Origin: OFTM10 sp964196195
Lineage (GTDB): Bacteria > Actinomycetota > Acidimicrobiia > Acidimicrobiales > Aldehydirespiratoraceae
Assembly (NCBI GenBank): GCA_964196195.1
Contig: CAXMSE010000085.1
Coordinates: 1-40,848, forward strand
Length of the DNA: 40,848 nt
Direction: 5' to 3'
This document shows, one piece after another, positions 13,563 to 20,942 of the stretch. Within the stretch, counting starts at the first letter, position 1; every line of letters begins with the position of its first letter. The notes beneath the pieces are model-generated. The model was not told the DNA's origin. It saw only the letters and a list, made by a program, of their open reading frames with translations, and did no database searches. Position numbers and translations under genes: made by a program.

Positions 13563-15104
13563 ATGAGTGAGGCGCTCGGGATCCACATCAGCGAACGCGG
13601 CATCGTCGCCGTTCTCGCCGACGCGGAGGGAGACACCGATCTGGTCGTCCTCGAATTGGGCGACTCCGGTCCGGCCGCGGCATGCGCGGTGGCGGCGGGC
13701 CCCGACGGCGCCGTTCTGGTGGGCGATGTGGCTGCTCGGACCGATGGCCCGATCGTGAACGACCCACTGGAGAGAGCCCGTCAGGGTCGTACCGGTGCCC
13801 TCACCGCCGTGTTCACCCATGTCACCGGGCGGGCGGCCACCACGGTGGGTTCTGCGCCTTCCCGACTGGCGGTGGTTGTCGCCGACGACTTCACTGCCGA
13901 TGATCGAGACCAGGTGGTGCTGGCGGCCAACGCGGCCGGCATCTCCGATGTCACGATTGTGTTCGAGACGGTGGCACGAACCCACCAGATTGTCGTTCCC
14001 GAGATCGCCGCGCTGGCTGCGGGCGCGGCCCTCACCGCCAGCGCCGCTGCCCCACCACCCATCGTCACCCGTGAAGAGATCGGTGGAACGGTACCCAAGG
14101 TGCCGGTCACGCCTCCGATCATCGAGCCCACTTCAGGGCCCACATCGGTCTTCGACGAAGATCCCGATTCGGGTCGCGAGTCCAAGCCGACACCTGTTCG
14201 CTCGTCTCCTGCTCCAGTTGGCTCCCGGCCGGCTACAGCGCCGGTCACAGCGTCGGTGCCCCCTGTGCAGCCGCCGGTGTACCCGCCCGTTCACGATGTG
14301 CCCGACCGACCCGTTCCCGTCTGGGCGGTGGTGGTGCCTGTGCTTGTTGTCCTGCTGGTTGCGGCGGGCGCGGCCTTCTTCATCTTCGGTGGGGGTGATG
14401 ATGCCGATTCTGTGGAGCTTGCTGCGACGTCCACGTCCACCACCAGCACCACGTCCACCACCGAGGCGCCTACGTCGACCTCCACCAGTTCCACGACCAC
14501 CTCCTCGACGTCCACCACCTCCTCGACATCGACGTCCAGCACCTCGTCGACGTCCACCACGTCCACTACCACCACGCCGCTACGGGTGGGCACCCCCGGG
14601 CCGGTGACTCTGGTCGAGACCGGTCTCCAGTTCGACACCAATGTGGTGGTGCAGTTCGGTCAGGACTCCGAGATCGTTTTGCTGGAGGCTGCCGCGGTGC
14701 TCGGCGATCCCGACTCCGATTCCGGCTTTGTGGCCCACGAGTTCTGTGCCGGTACTCGCAGCCGCTTCGTGCGCTGGGGCGACCTCGAGCTGGTGTTCAC
14801 CGAGGAGGTGGTCGACAGCAATGTCGGCACGTTCAGCCAGTGGTATGTCGATGGGCACTCGAGCCCCACCGGGCTCGTCACGCTCGACGGTCTGGGCGAG
14901 TCCGCCACCATCGGCTTCCTGGAGGTCACCTATGGCAATGCACTGGCGATGGTGGCTGCGTTCGAGGGAGACACCGTGGGCATCTTCGCGGTGACCAACC
15001 CCGGTACGGGCGGTGTGCTCAGTGGCACCACCGAAGGTCTCGATCCCGAGGGTGTGGTCACCACCCTGTGGTCCGGAGACAGCTGCGCCAGAGCCTTCAC
15101 CTGA
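13563..15104 (+). CDS. Single-pass membrane protein with shortened Hsp70-like domain, Ser/Thr linker and external domain
   Basis: A 513-residue protein, not assignable to a named gene. Residues 1-162 resemble the first lobe of an Hsp70/actin ATPase. LGIHISERGIVAVLAD looks like the first phosphate hairpin, VLVGDVAA...NDPLERAR the next element, and VVVADDFTADDRDQVVLAAN followed by VFETVARTHQ looks like the Hsp70 'PAYF..QR...A..AGL.....NEP.AAA' segment. The second lobe is absent. Residues 163-250 are Pro-rich, 251-276 form a transmembrane helix, 289-338 are almost pure Ser/Thr, and 340-513 form an extracellular domain with Cys395 and Cys508, possibly a disulfide. AAGGA precedes ATG 13563. The N-terminus is inside and the C-terminus outside. 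Function is unknown; an envelope sensor or chaperone-like scaffold is speculation. Confidence 0.75.
   Translation: MSEALGIHISERGIVAVLADAEGDTDLVVLELGDSGPAAACAVAAGPDGAVLVGDVAARTDGPIVNDPLERARQGRTGALTAVFTHVTGRAATTVGSAPSRLAVVVADDFTADDRDQVVLAANAAGISDVTIVFETVARTHQIVVPEIAALAAGAALTASAAAPPPIVTREEIGGTVPKVPVTPPIIEPTSGPTSVFDEDPDSGRESKPTPVRSSPAPVGSRPATAPVTASVPPVQPPVYPPVHDVPDRPVPVWAVVVPVLVVLLVAAGAAFFIFGGGDDADSVELAATSTSTTSTTSTTEAPTSTSTSSTTTSSTSTTSSTSTSSTSSTSTTSTTTTPLRVGTPGPVTLVETGLQFDTNVVVQFGQDSEIVLLEAAAVLGDPDSDSGFVAHEFCAGTRSRFVRWGDLELVFTEEVVDSNVGTFSQWYVDGHSSPTGLVTLDGLGESATIGFLEVTYGNALAMVAAFEGDTVGIFAVTNPGTGGVLSGTTEGLDPEGVVTTLWSGDSCARAFT
14427..14576 (+). repeat. Low-complexity Ser/Thr-coding tract
   Basis: About 150 bases of irregular ACC/TCC/ACG/TCG triplets encode 50 residues that are nearly all Ser and Thr. 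It lies just outside the transmembrane helix of the 13563 gene and is likely an extended, possibly O-glycosylated stalk. The repeat is degenerate, so slippage is limited by codon alternation. Confidence 0.7.
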
Positions 15105-15116
15105 CAAACCCACGGG

Positions 15117-15163
15117 TTTTCTGAGCAGGGGCGCGCGCAAAGCGCGCGCCCCTGCTCAGAAAA
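15117..15163. terminator. Strong bidirectional terminator between the membrane protein and aconitase genes
   Basis: An 18-bp perfect stem, 15121-15138 with 15142-15159, has an AAA loop. It is flanked by TTTT (15117-15120) and AAAA (15160-15163), which extend the pairing and supply a U tract on either strand. It serves the + strand gene ending at 15104 and the - strand aconitase gene ending at 15179. Confidence 0.9.
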
Positions 15164-15178
15164 AGCCCAAAAAGAGAT

Positions 15179-17461
15179 TCAGGTGGCGCGGGCTCGGATG
15201 ATGTTGAGCGCGCTGCCGGCCTTGAACCACTCGACCTGATCGGTCGAGAAGGTGTGATTGGTCTGGAAGCTCCAGCACTCGCCGGTGGGGGTGGTGACCT
15301 CCACCATCACCTCGCTGCCGGGAGCGAGTTCGGAGAGGCCATACACCGAGATGCGGTCGTCCTCACCGATCTTGTCGTAGTCGACCGGATCGGCGAACGT
15401 GAGGGGCACCATGCCCTGCTTCTTCAGGTTGGTCTCGTGGATCCGGGCGAAGCTGCGGGCGATGGCCACCCGGCCGCCGCGGAAGCGGGGCTCCATGGCC
15501 GCGTGCTCGCGGCTCGAGCCCTCGCCCATGTTCTCGTCGCCGATGACCACCCAGGGAACGTCGGCCTGGTGGTAAGCCTTCGCGATATCGGGGAAGCTCT
15601 GGCGTTCGCCGGTGAGTTGGTTCTTGCCCATGCCGACCAGTTCTTCGTTGTGGTGGTTGACGGCCCCGTTGTAGAGATTGCCCGAGATGTTCTCGAGGTG
15701 GCCGCGGTACTTGAGCCAGGGGCCGGCCATCGAGATGTGGTCGGTGGTGAATTTGCCCTCGGCTTGCACGAGGATCGGCATGTCCTCGAAGTCCTTGCCG
15801 TCCCATGCCGGGAACGGGGTGAGGAGCTGGAGCCGATCGGAGGTGGGGGAGACGAAGATCTCCGCTGAAGAGCCATCGCTCGGGGGAGCGATGAAGGTGT
15901 TCTCGCCGGGATCGAAGCCCGCTTCGGGAAGTTCGAGCCCGATGGGGGTGGAGAGCGATACCTCTTCGCCGGCATCACTGGTGATGGTGTCGTTGATCGG
16001 GTCGAAGTCGACCGTGCCGGCGAGGGCCAGGGCGATCACCGTCTCGGGCGAGGTCACGAAGGCCAGGGTTGCCGCGTCTCCGTCGTTTCGTTTGGGGAAG
16101 TTGCGGTTGTAGGAGGTGACGATGACATTGGGTCTGCCGGTCTCGTGGTCGGTCTCCTCGGAACGGTCCCACTGGCCGATGCACGGGCCACAGGCGTTGG
16201 CCAACACCACGGCGCCGAGAGCTTCGAAATCCTGGAGAAGTCCGTCACGCACGATCGTGGCTCGTACCTGTTCGGATCCGGGCGTGATGAGGAGACGGGT
16301 CTTGACTCTGAGTCCCTTCGCGGCGGCCTCGCGGGCGATCGACGCCGCCCGGGTGATGTCCTCGTAGGAGGAGTTGGTGCAGCTGCCGATGAGGGCGGCG
16401 GATATCTCCAGGGGCCATCCCTTGTCGCTGGCCTCGGCGCCCAGATCCTTCACCTCGCGAGCGAGATCGGGGGTGTGGGGACCGTTGATGTGAGGGGTGA
16501 GGGTGTCGAGGTCGATCTCGATGACCTGATCGTAGTAATCACCAGGGTTGGCGAGGACTTCGTCGTCGGCGCGGAGGTGGTGGGCCACGGCGTTGGCGGC
16601 GTCGGCCACTGCTTCGCGTCCGGTGCTCTTGAGGTAGCGGGCGACGGCGTCGTCGTAGGCGAACAGTGAGGTGGTGGCCCCGATTTCGGCTCCCATGTTG
16701 CAGATGGTGGCCTTGCCGGTGCAGCTGAGGCTGTTGGCGCCTTCGCCGAAGTATTCGACGATCGCGCCGGTGCCGCCCTTCACGGTGAGGATGTCGGCCA
16801 CCTTCAAGATGATGTCTTTGGGGGAGGTCCAGCCGCTGAGCGAGCCGGTGAGCTTGATACCGATGAGCTTCGGCCATTTGACGTTCCAGGGGAAGCCGGT
16901 CATCACATCGACTGCGTCGGCGCCACCGACACCCACCGCGATCATGCCGATGCCGCCGGCGTTGGGGGTGTGGCTGTCGGTGCCGATCATCATCCCGCCG
17001 GGGAACGCGTACTGCTCGAGCACGACCTGGTGGATGATTCCGGATCCGGGCTTCCAGAAGCCGCCGCCGTACTTTGCCGAGACCGACTGGAGGAAGTCGT
17101 AGACCTCTTCGTTTGTGTCGACTGCGGCCATGAGGTCGGTCTTGCCGTCTTGGCGGGCGAGGATGAGGTGATCACAATGGGTGGTGGTTGGCACTGCCAC
17201 CTCGTCGAGGCCTGCGGTCATGAACTGGAGCCATGCCATCTGGGCGGTGGCATCCTGCATGGCGACTCGGTCGGGGCGGAGGTCGACGTAGGAGTCGCCC
17301 CGCTCGAGTTCCTGGTCGGGGGAGTCGAGATGGTTGATGAGGATCTTCTCGGCGAGGGTGAGGGCACGGCCGAAGCGGCTGCGTGCTGCACCGATGCGCT
17401 CGTCGAGGGTGGCGTAGACGCCGTTGATCAGTTCGATCGGGGTGGATGCCGCGACGGCCAT
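15179..17461 (-). CDS. acn: Aconitate hydratase, mitochondrial-type
   Basis: A 760-residue [4Fe-4S] aconitase, isomerising citrate to isocitrate in the TCA cycle. The cluster ligands are Cys361 in IGSCTNSSYED and Cys424/Cys427 in ANACGPCIGQW. The length and the opening LINGVYATLDERI resemble mitochondrial aconitase more than the about 900-residue bacterial AcnA/IRP type. The C-terminal swivel domain is about 545-760, with ENMGEGSSREHAAMEPR. ATG 17461 starts the protein; 100 bases separate it from the divergent HutC-type regulator, and an inverted repeat at 17541-17559 lies in that gap. With gltA and aceK in the same window it completes the citrate-to-isocitrate step. Confidence 0.95.
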   Translation of the reverse strand: MAVAASTPIELINGVYATLDERIGAARSRFGRALTLAEKILINHLDSPDQELERGDSYVDLRPDRVAMQDATAQMAWLQFMTAGLDEVAVPTTTHCDHLILARQDGKTDLMAAVDTNEEVYDFLQSVSAKYGGGFWKPGSGIIHQVVLEQYAFPGGMMIGTDSHTPNAGGIGMIAVGVGGADAVDVMTGFPWNVKWPKLIGIKLTGSLSGWTSPKDIILKVADILTVKGGTGAIVEYFGEGANSLSCTGKATICNMGAEIGATTSLFAYDDAVARYLKSTGREAVADAANAVAHHLRADDEVLANPGDYYDQVIEIDLDTLTPHINGPHTPDLAREVKDLGAEASDKGWPLEISAALIGSCTNSSYEDITRAASIAREAAAKGLRVKTRLLITPGSEQVRATIVRDGLLQDFEALGAVVLANACGPCIGQWDRSEETDHETGRPNVIVTSYNRNFPKRNDGDAATLAFVTSPETVIALALAGTVDFDPINDTITSDAGEEVSLSTPIGLELPEAGFDPGENTFIAPPSDGSSAEIFVSPTSDRLQLLTPFPAWDGKDFEDMPILVQAEGKFTTDHISMAGPWLKYRGHLENISGNLYNGAVNHHNEELVGMGKNQLTGERQSFPDIAKAYHQADVPWVVIGDENMGEGSSREHAAMEPRFRGGRVAIARSFARIHETNLKKQGMVPLTFADPVDYDKIGEDDRISVYGLSELAPGSEVMVEVTTPTGECWSFQTNHTFSTDQVEWFKAGSALNIIRARAT

Positions 17462-17540
17462 TGTGTACCTCGGGTTCGCGTGGAAAGCAGTTGACTCGTG
17501 GCAGCCTATGTCTTGTCGGTCGACGTGGCCGCCGCTAATG

Positions 17541-17559
17541 GTATAGACAAGTAGTATAC
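17541..17559. promoter_or_regulatory. Candidate operator between acn and the HutC-type regulator gene
   Basis: GTATA (17541-17545) and TATAC (17555-17559) form a 19-base inverted repeat with a 9-base spacer, ending two bases before GTG 17562. ACAAGT also occurs twice within the region. A GntR/HutC regulator commonly binds such a site at its own gene. Binding here would repress its own gene and could affect the divergent acn promoter. Confidence 0.5.
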
Positions 17560-17561
17560 AA

Positions 17562-18305
17562 GTGCGCAGTCCGAGATATCACCAGATCGCAGACGAGCTT
17601 CGGTCTCGCTTGGCGAGCAGCGGTTACCCCACCGGTCGCCTCCTGCCCAGCGAAGCGAGCCTGAGTGAGGAGTTTGCCGTGAGTCGCGTCACCGCTCGCC
17701 GCGCCCTCGAACAGTTGCGTACCGAAGGCCTGATCGACTCTCGCCAGGGCCTCGGCTGGTTCGTGGCCACCGAACCGCTGCGCCAGGTACTCAGCGAGCT
17801 CGACACCATCGAGGACCAGCTAGCAGCCTCCGGCGTGGTCGCGGATCGCCAGGTGCTCGATTTCGCCTTTCTGGACGCCCCGCCTCGAGCGCGAGAGGTG
17901 CTCGGTGAGGGAAGGGTCCTGGAGGTCTGCCGGCTCAACCTCGCCGATGGTGAGCCGTTCGCACGGGTGACGGTGTGGTGCCCGGAGGAGATCGGTGCGT
18001 CCCTCTCAAGAGACGATGTGGAGGCTCGCCCCTTCTACGACCTGTTGGCTCGGGAGCTGTCCATCACCCTGAGCGGCGCCCAGCAGACGATCGGCGCGGG
18101 TGCAGCGTCCGCCACCGACGCCCAACTTCTCGGCGTGCCCGAAGGGAGTCCGGTTCTCGTATGTGAACGGGTCACCCGATCGGCCGACGGGAAGGCGGTC
18201 TTGTTGAGCGAGCACATCTACCCCGCTCATCTCACGGCGTTCACCGTCGAGATGCCATCGGCGGGCACCAGCGAAGCACCGGCCGGACTCCGGCTCGTCG
18301 AATGA
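17562..18305 (+). CDS. GntR-family transcriptional regulator, HutC/UTRA subfamily
   Basis: A 247-residue regulator. The winged helix-turn-helix covers about 3-68, with FAVSRVTARRALEQLRTEGL; the UTRA effector domain covers about 88-235. GTG 17562 starts two bases after the palindrome 17541-17559, so autoregulation is likely. The gene is divergent from aconitase, making aconitase its most plausible target. It differs clearly from the 5235 regulator, although both belong to the same subfamily. Its stop is 41 bases from the convergent acyltransferase stop. Confidence 0.88.
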   Translation: MRSPRYHQIADELRSRLASSGYPTGRLLPSEASLSEEFAVSRVTARRALEQLRTEGLIDSRQGLGWFVATEPLRQVLSELDTIEDQLAASGVVADRQVLDFAFLDAPPRAREVLGEGRVLEVCRLNLADGEPFARVTVWCPEEIGASLSRDDVEARPFYDLLARELSITLSGAQQTIGAGAASATDAQLLGVPEGSPVLVCERVTRSADGKAVLLSEHIYPAHLTAFTVEMPSAGTSEAPAGLRLVE

Positions 18306-18346
18306 GCGCTCAGCCGCCGATCCCCTGACCACTCAGTTGAAGGGGC

Positions 18347-19300
18347 TCAGATGTCGGGCCAGCTGCGGGTGCGGCGCTTGGCGCCTCGGGCCCGATCGCC
18401 GAGGGCCCAGGCTCGTCGCCAACGGCCGGTCTCGGGGCCGGTGAGGCCGGGGCTCGTACCGGCGTGGGCCCGTAGGCGGGCGCGATACCAATCCGAGGAG
18501 GCCTCGTCGGCGAGGGCGGCGACTTCCCGCTCGATGCGAGCACCGAACCGGGTGGCGTTCTCGTCGTCGGTGGGCTTCAGCGGGCGGCCGAACGTGACCG
18601 AGGTGGTGCTCGGCCGGGGCAGAGAGCGGCCCTTACGCAGGATGCGACCGGTGCCTTCGAGATGGATCGGCACCACCGGCACTCCGGTCTTGGCCGCTAG
18701 ATAGGCGGCTCCGCCCCTGAATGGCTGGCCCCAGCCGTCGGGGCTGCGCCCACCTTCAGGAAAGATGAGGAGGCTCCAGCCGTCACCAATGAGTTCGGCG
18801 GCGGTGTTGGCGCTGCGTCGTTCGACCTTGGTGCGTTCGATGGGGATGGCGCCGATCACCAGCGCCGACAGGGCGCCGGTGACCCGAGTGCCGAAGAAGT
18901 AGTCGGAGGCGGCAGCCACGACGACCTTGTGGCGCCAGGGGGTAGGGATTGACGTGAGCAGCAGCGGCGTGTCGAGATGGCTGTGATGGTTGGCGGCGAA
19001 GATGATGGGACCTTCGAGGCCGAGGAGGCGGTCCTCGCCCCTTCGGTCCGGAGCGGCCAACCCGCTGACGGCGAGGCGCATGGGCCCATCGACGATGGCC
19101 GCGCGCACCATCCGAGCCGGCGTGCGGCGAGCCCATTCGGTGTCGTAGTGGACCCCGGTGCGTCGCTCGGGCGGCAGGGGCGCCACCCGTCTGGGGGTGG
19201 ACGGGGCTCGTAGGGGAAATTCGAGGGCGCGGAATCGTCTCACGGGCGACAGCCCAGCAGGGAGGCGTGGTAGCCCGATCTGCTTGGCCAGCCGGCTCAT
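18347..19300 (-). CDS. PlsC-type 1-acylglycerol-3-phosphate acyltransferase
   Basis: A 317-residue LPLAT/PlsC acyltransferase. The catalytic H-X4-D motif is His105 to Asp110 in NHHSHLD, and the glycerol-phosphate-binding motif FPEGGRS is at 180-186. It transfers an acyl chain from acyl-CoA or acyl-ACP to a lysophospholipid or related acceptor at the inner membrane face. Residues 1-60 form a Pro/Arg-rich extension and 285-317 a basic C-terminal tail, neither conserved in plain PlsC. It is the last gene of a three-gene operon, 10 bases after the LarA-like gene and downstream of the SDR-HAD fusion. This points to a specialised lipid rather than general phospholipid synthesis; that last step is inference. 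Confidence 0.85.
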   Translation of the reverse strand: MSRLAKQIGLPRLPAGLSPVRRFRALEFPLRAPSTPRRVAPLPPERRTGVHYDTEWARRTPARMVRAAIVDGPMRLAVSGLAAPDRRGEDRLLGLEGPIIFAANHHSHLDTPLLLTSIPTPWRHKVVVAAASDYFFGTRVTGALSALVIGAIPIERTKVERRSANTAAELIGDGWSLLIFPEGGRSPDGWGQPFRGGAAYLAAKTGVPVVPIHLEGTGRILRKGRSLPRPSTTSVTFGRPLKPTDDENATRFGARIEREVAALADEASSDWYRARLRAHAGTSPGLTGPETGRWRRAWALGDRARGAKRRTRSWPDI

Positions 19301-19310
19301 CGGGGCCGCC

Positions 19311-20927
19311 TCATGTGACGTCGGCCATCAGGATCGGCGGGTTGTGGAGATGGGTGATCGAGGGACGGGGCCCCACAACGTCGCTCGCCATTTCGAGGGC
19401 GTCCTGCATCGTGGACGCAGGTTGGAAGCCGAGGCGTCGCACTGCTCGCTGGTCGCCTCCGACGATGATCACCCGGCCGAGCCACTGGAGTGCATGGGCT
19501 CCCCAGTACCACATGTAGAAGGGGTGAACGCCGTGGTAGGCGTAGCTATTGCGGTAGAGGTGGGTGTACCACTCGTCTTCCGCGAACTGCTTCTCGTACT
19601 TCTTCTCGAGTTCGATCGGGTCGGTGGTCTCGGCCAGTAACTGCTCGAAGAAGTCGATGTAGCTCGGATGATGAACAGGGTGGAACTCCCACGGCGTGGG
19701 GTGGCTCATGATGAGGACTCCGCCCTCCCTCACCAACGGCTTGCCGCGATACATGTTGAAGAAGTAGCCGAGCCCGAGGCACATCACCAGCACGGGGTTC
19801 ATCACCGAGTTGACGTTGTAGGGGCAGATGTAGGGCAGGCCGAAGGTGAGCACATCGGTTTGGCCCTCCACCGGCACGAGGTGCTGCTTGAAGCAGTTCT
19901 CGAGGGTGACTTCGTGGACCGAATCGACATTGCCGGCCTGGACCGACGTGAGCTCGTAGGGGGCTTCCCAGTTGTTGAAGATCTTGCGCCGGGCGCCGGT
20001 GGGCATCAGATCGAGGCCCTTCTTCATCCCCATGAACGTGGCGCGATCTCTCGCCGTCCATTCCCACTCACGCTTCTGGAGCACCGCCAGGGGACCGTCG
20101 TAGCCGAAGGTGTTGTTGTTGATCGTGGTCTCGATCTGGAAGACGCGCGGGCCGTGGTTCTTGATGACCTCGCCCTGGCGCCAGTTGGAGTGGTGAAGCT
20201 CCGAGCTGTGGCGGTCCATGAAGCTCTTGGACTCGCGCATCGTGGCCACATTGTGGTGATGCTTGATGCCGGCGTAGCTGGACAGCCCGGTGGCGGTGGA
20301 CTTCCAGCCGCCGTCCATCGACACGATGTTGAGGTTGACGTAGACGAGGAGGTCGGATTCGGCGGCCCGCTTGTTCATGGTGACGAGTTCGTCGTGGCCG
20401 GTGGTGCCGAGCTCCACGATGCCGTCGGGGTCTTCGGCGTCGTGGTTGTAGAGGGCGTTCTGGGGGGCGAAGGCGTCGTAGATTCGGTCGCCGAGACAGT
20501 GGCGGAGTTCGGCTTCGGTCATGCGACGATGCAGGGCGAGGGCGGCGATGAGGTGTACGTCGTCGACGCCGGCCGCGGCGGCGATATCGAGTACCTGCTC
20601 GATGATGCGTTGGCGGATATCGGGCTGGCGCATCTTCGGCAGGGGAAGACTGAGATCGTCGAAGGCGATGGTGAGCTTCATGCCCGGCTTCATGAGGCTG
20701 GGTAGGGGATCGTCGTCGAGGGGGTTGAGCAGGGCCTGGTAGATCGACTCCTCGGGGTCGGGGAGACCGGGGAGGGGTTCGGCGGGATAGATCACCCGGC
20801 TGCGGTCGGCCGGCAGCTTTTCGAGGCGGAAGTTGTCGCCGTGGTGGAACAAGATGGGAGGCGTCGAGCGGTCGACGTCGAGAACAAAACCGGGACGGGG
20901 TGCCTTGCGGCGGGAATCAGAAGCCAT
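19311..20927 (-). CDS. LarA-like (DUF2088) protein
   Basis: A 538-residue protein related to the lactate racemase N-terminal domain family. Recognisable blocks are IAFDDLSLPLP, LIAALALHRRMTEAELRH (LarA: T-HR-MTE-EL), YNHDAED (LarA: NHD--D), and MDGGWKSTATGLSSYAG where LarA has GGRK. The Lys that holds the nickel-pincer cofactor in LarA appears to be kept, but the preceding Pro-His is replaced by Leu-Asn. These comparisons are from memory. It is longer than LarA (about 425 residues), with an aromatic-rich C-terminal region (about 400-500). No larB, larC or larE is in the window. It may racemise or epimerise a 2-hydroxy acid linked to a lipid, judged only from its operon with an acyltransferase and a reductase-like fusion. 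Confidence 0.7.
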   Translation of the reverse strand: MASDSRRKAPRPGFVLDVDRSTPPILFHHGDNFRLEKLPADRSRVIYPAEPLPGLPDPEESIYQALLNPLDDDPLPSLMKPGMKLTIAFDDLSLPLPKMRQPDIRQRIIEQVLDIAAAAGVDDVHLIAALALHRRMTEAELRHCLGDRIYDAFAPQNALYNHDAEDPDGIVELGTTGHDELVTMNKRAAESDLLVYVNLNIVSMDGGWKSTATGLSSYAGIKHHHNVATMRESKSFMDRHSSELHHSNWRQGEVIKNHGPRVFQIETTINNNTFGYDGPLAVLQKREWEWTARDRATFMGMKKGLDLMPTGARRKIFNNWEAPYELTSVQAGNVDSVHEVTLENCFKQHLVPVEGQTDVLTFGLPYICPYNVNSVMNPVLVMCLGLGYFFNMYRGKPLVREGGVLIMSHPTPWEFHPVHHPSYIDFFEQLLAETTDPIELEKKYEKQFAEDEWYTHLYRNSYAYHGVHPFYMWYWGAHALQWLGRVIIVGGDQRAVRRLGFQPASTMQDALEMASDVVGPRPSITHLHNPPILMADVT

Positions 20928-20942
20928 GTGAGCGAGCCCTCC

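Noticed and set aside
14427..14576. Tandem repeat or CRISPR-like array
   Set aside because: The tract is degenerate Ser/Thr codons inside a coding frame with no constant repeat or spacers.
15117..15163. The long perfect inverted repeat as a mobile-element end
   Set aside because: It is a single hairpin with a three-base loop and flanking T/A runs between two convergent genes, which fits a bidirectional terminator.
17462..17561. A LexA box or riboswitch upstream of aconitase
   Set aside because: No CGAAC-N4-GTTCG and no conserved structured element; only the GTATA/TATAC inverted repeat is evident.
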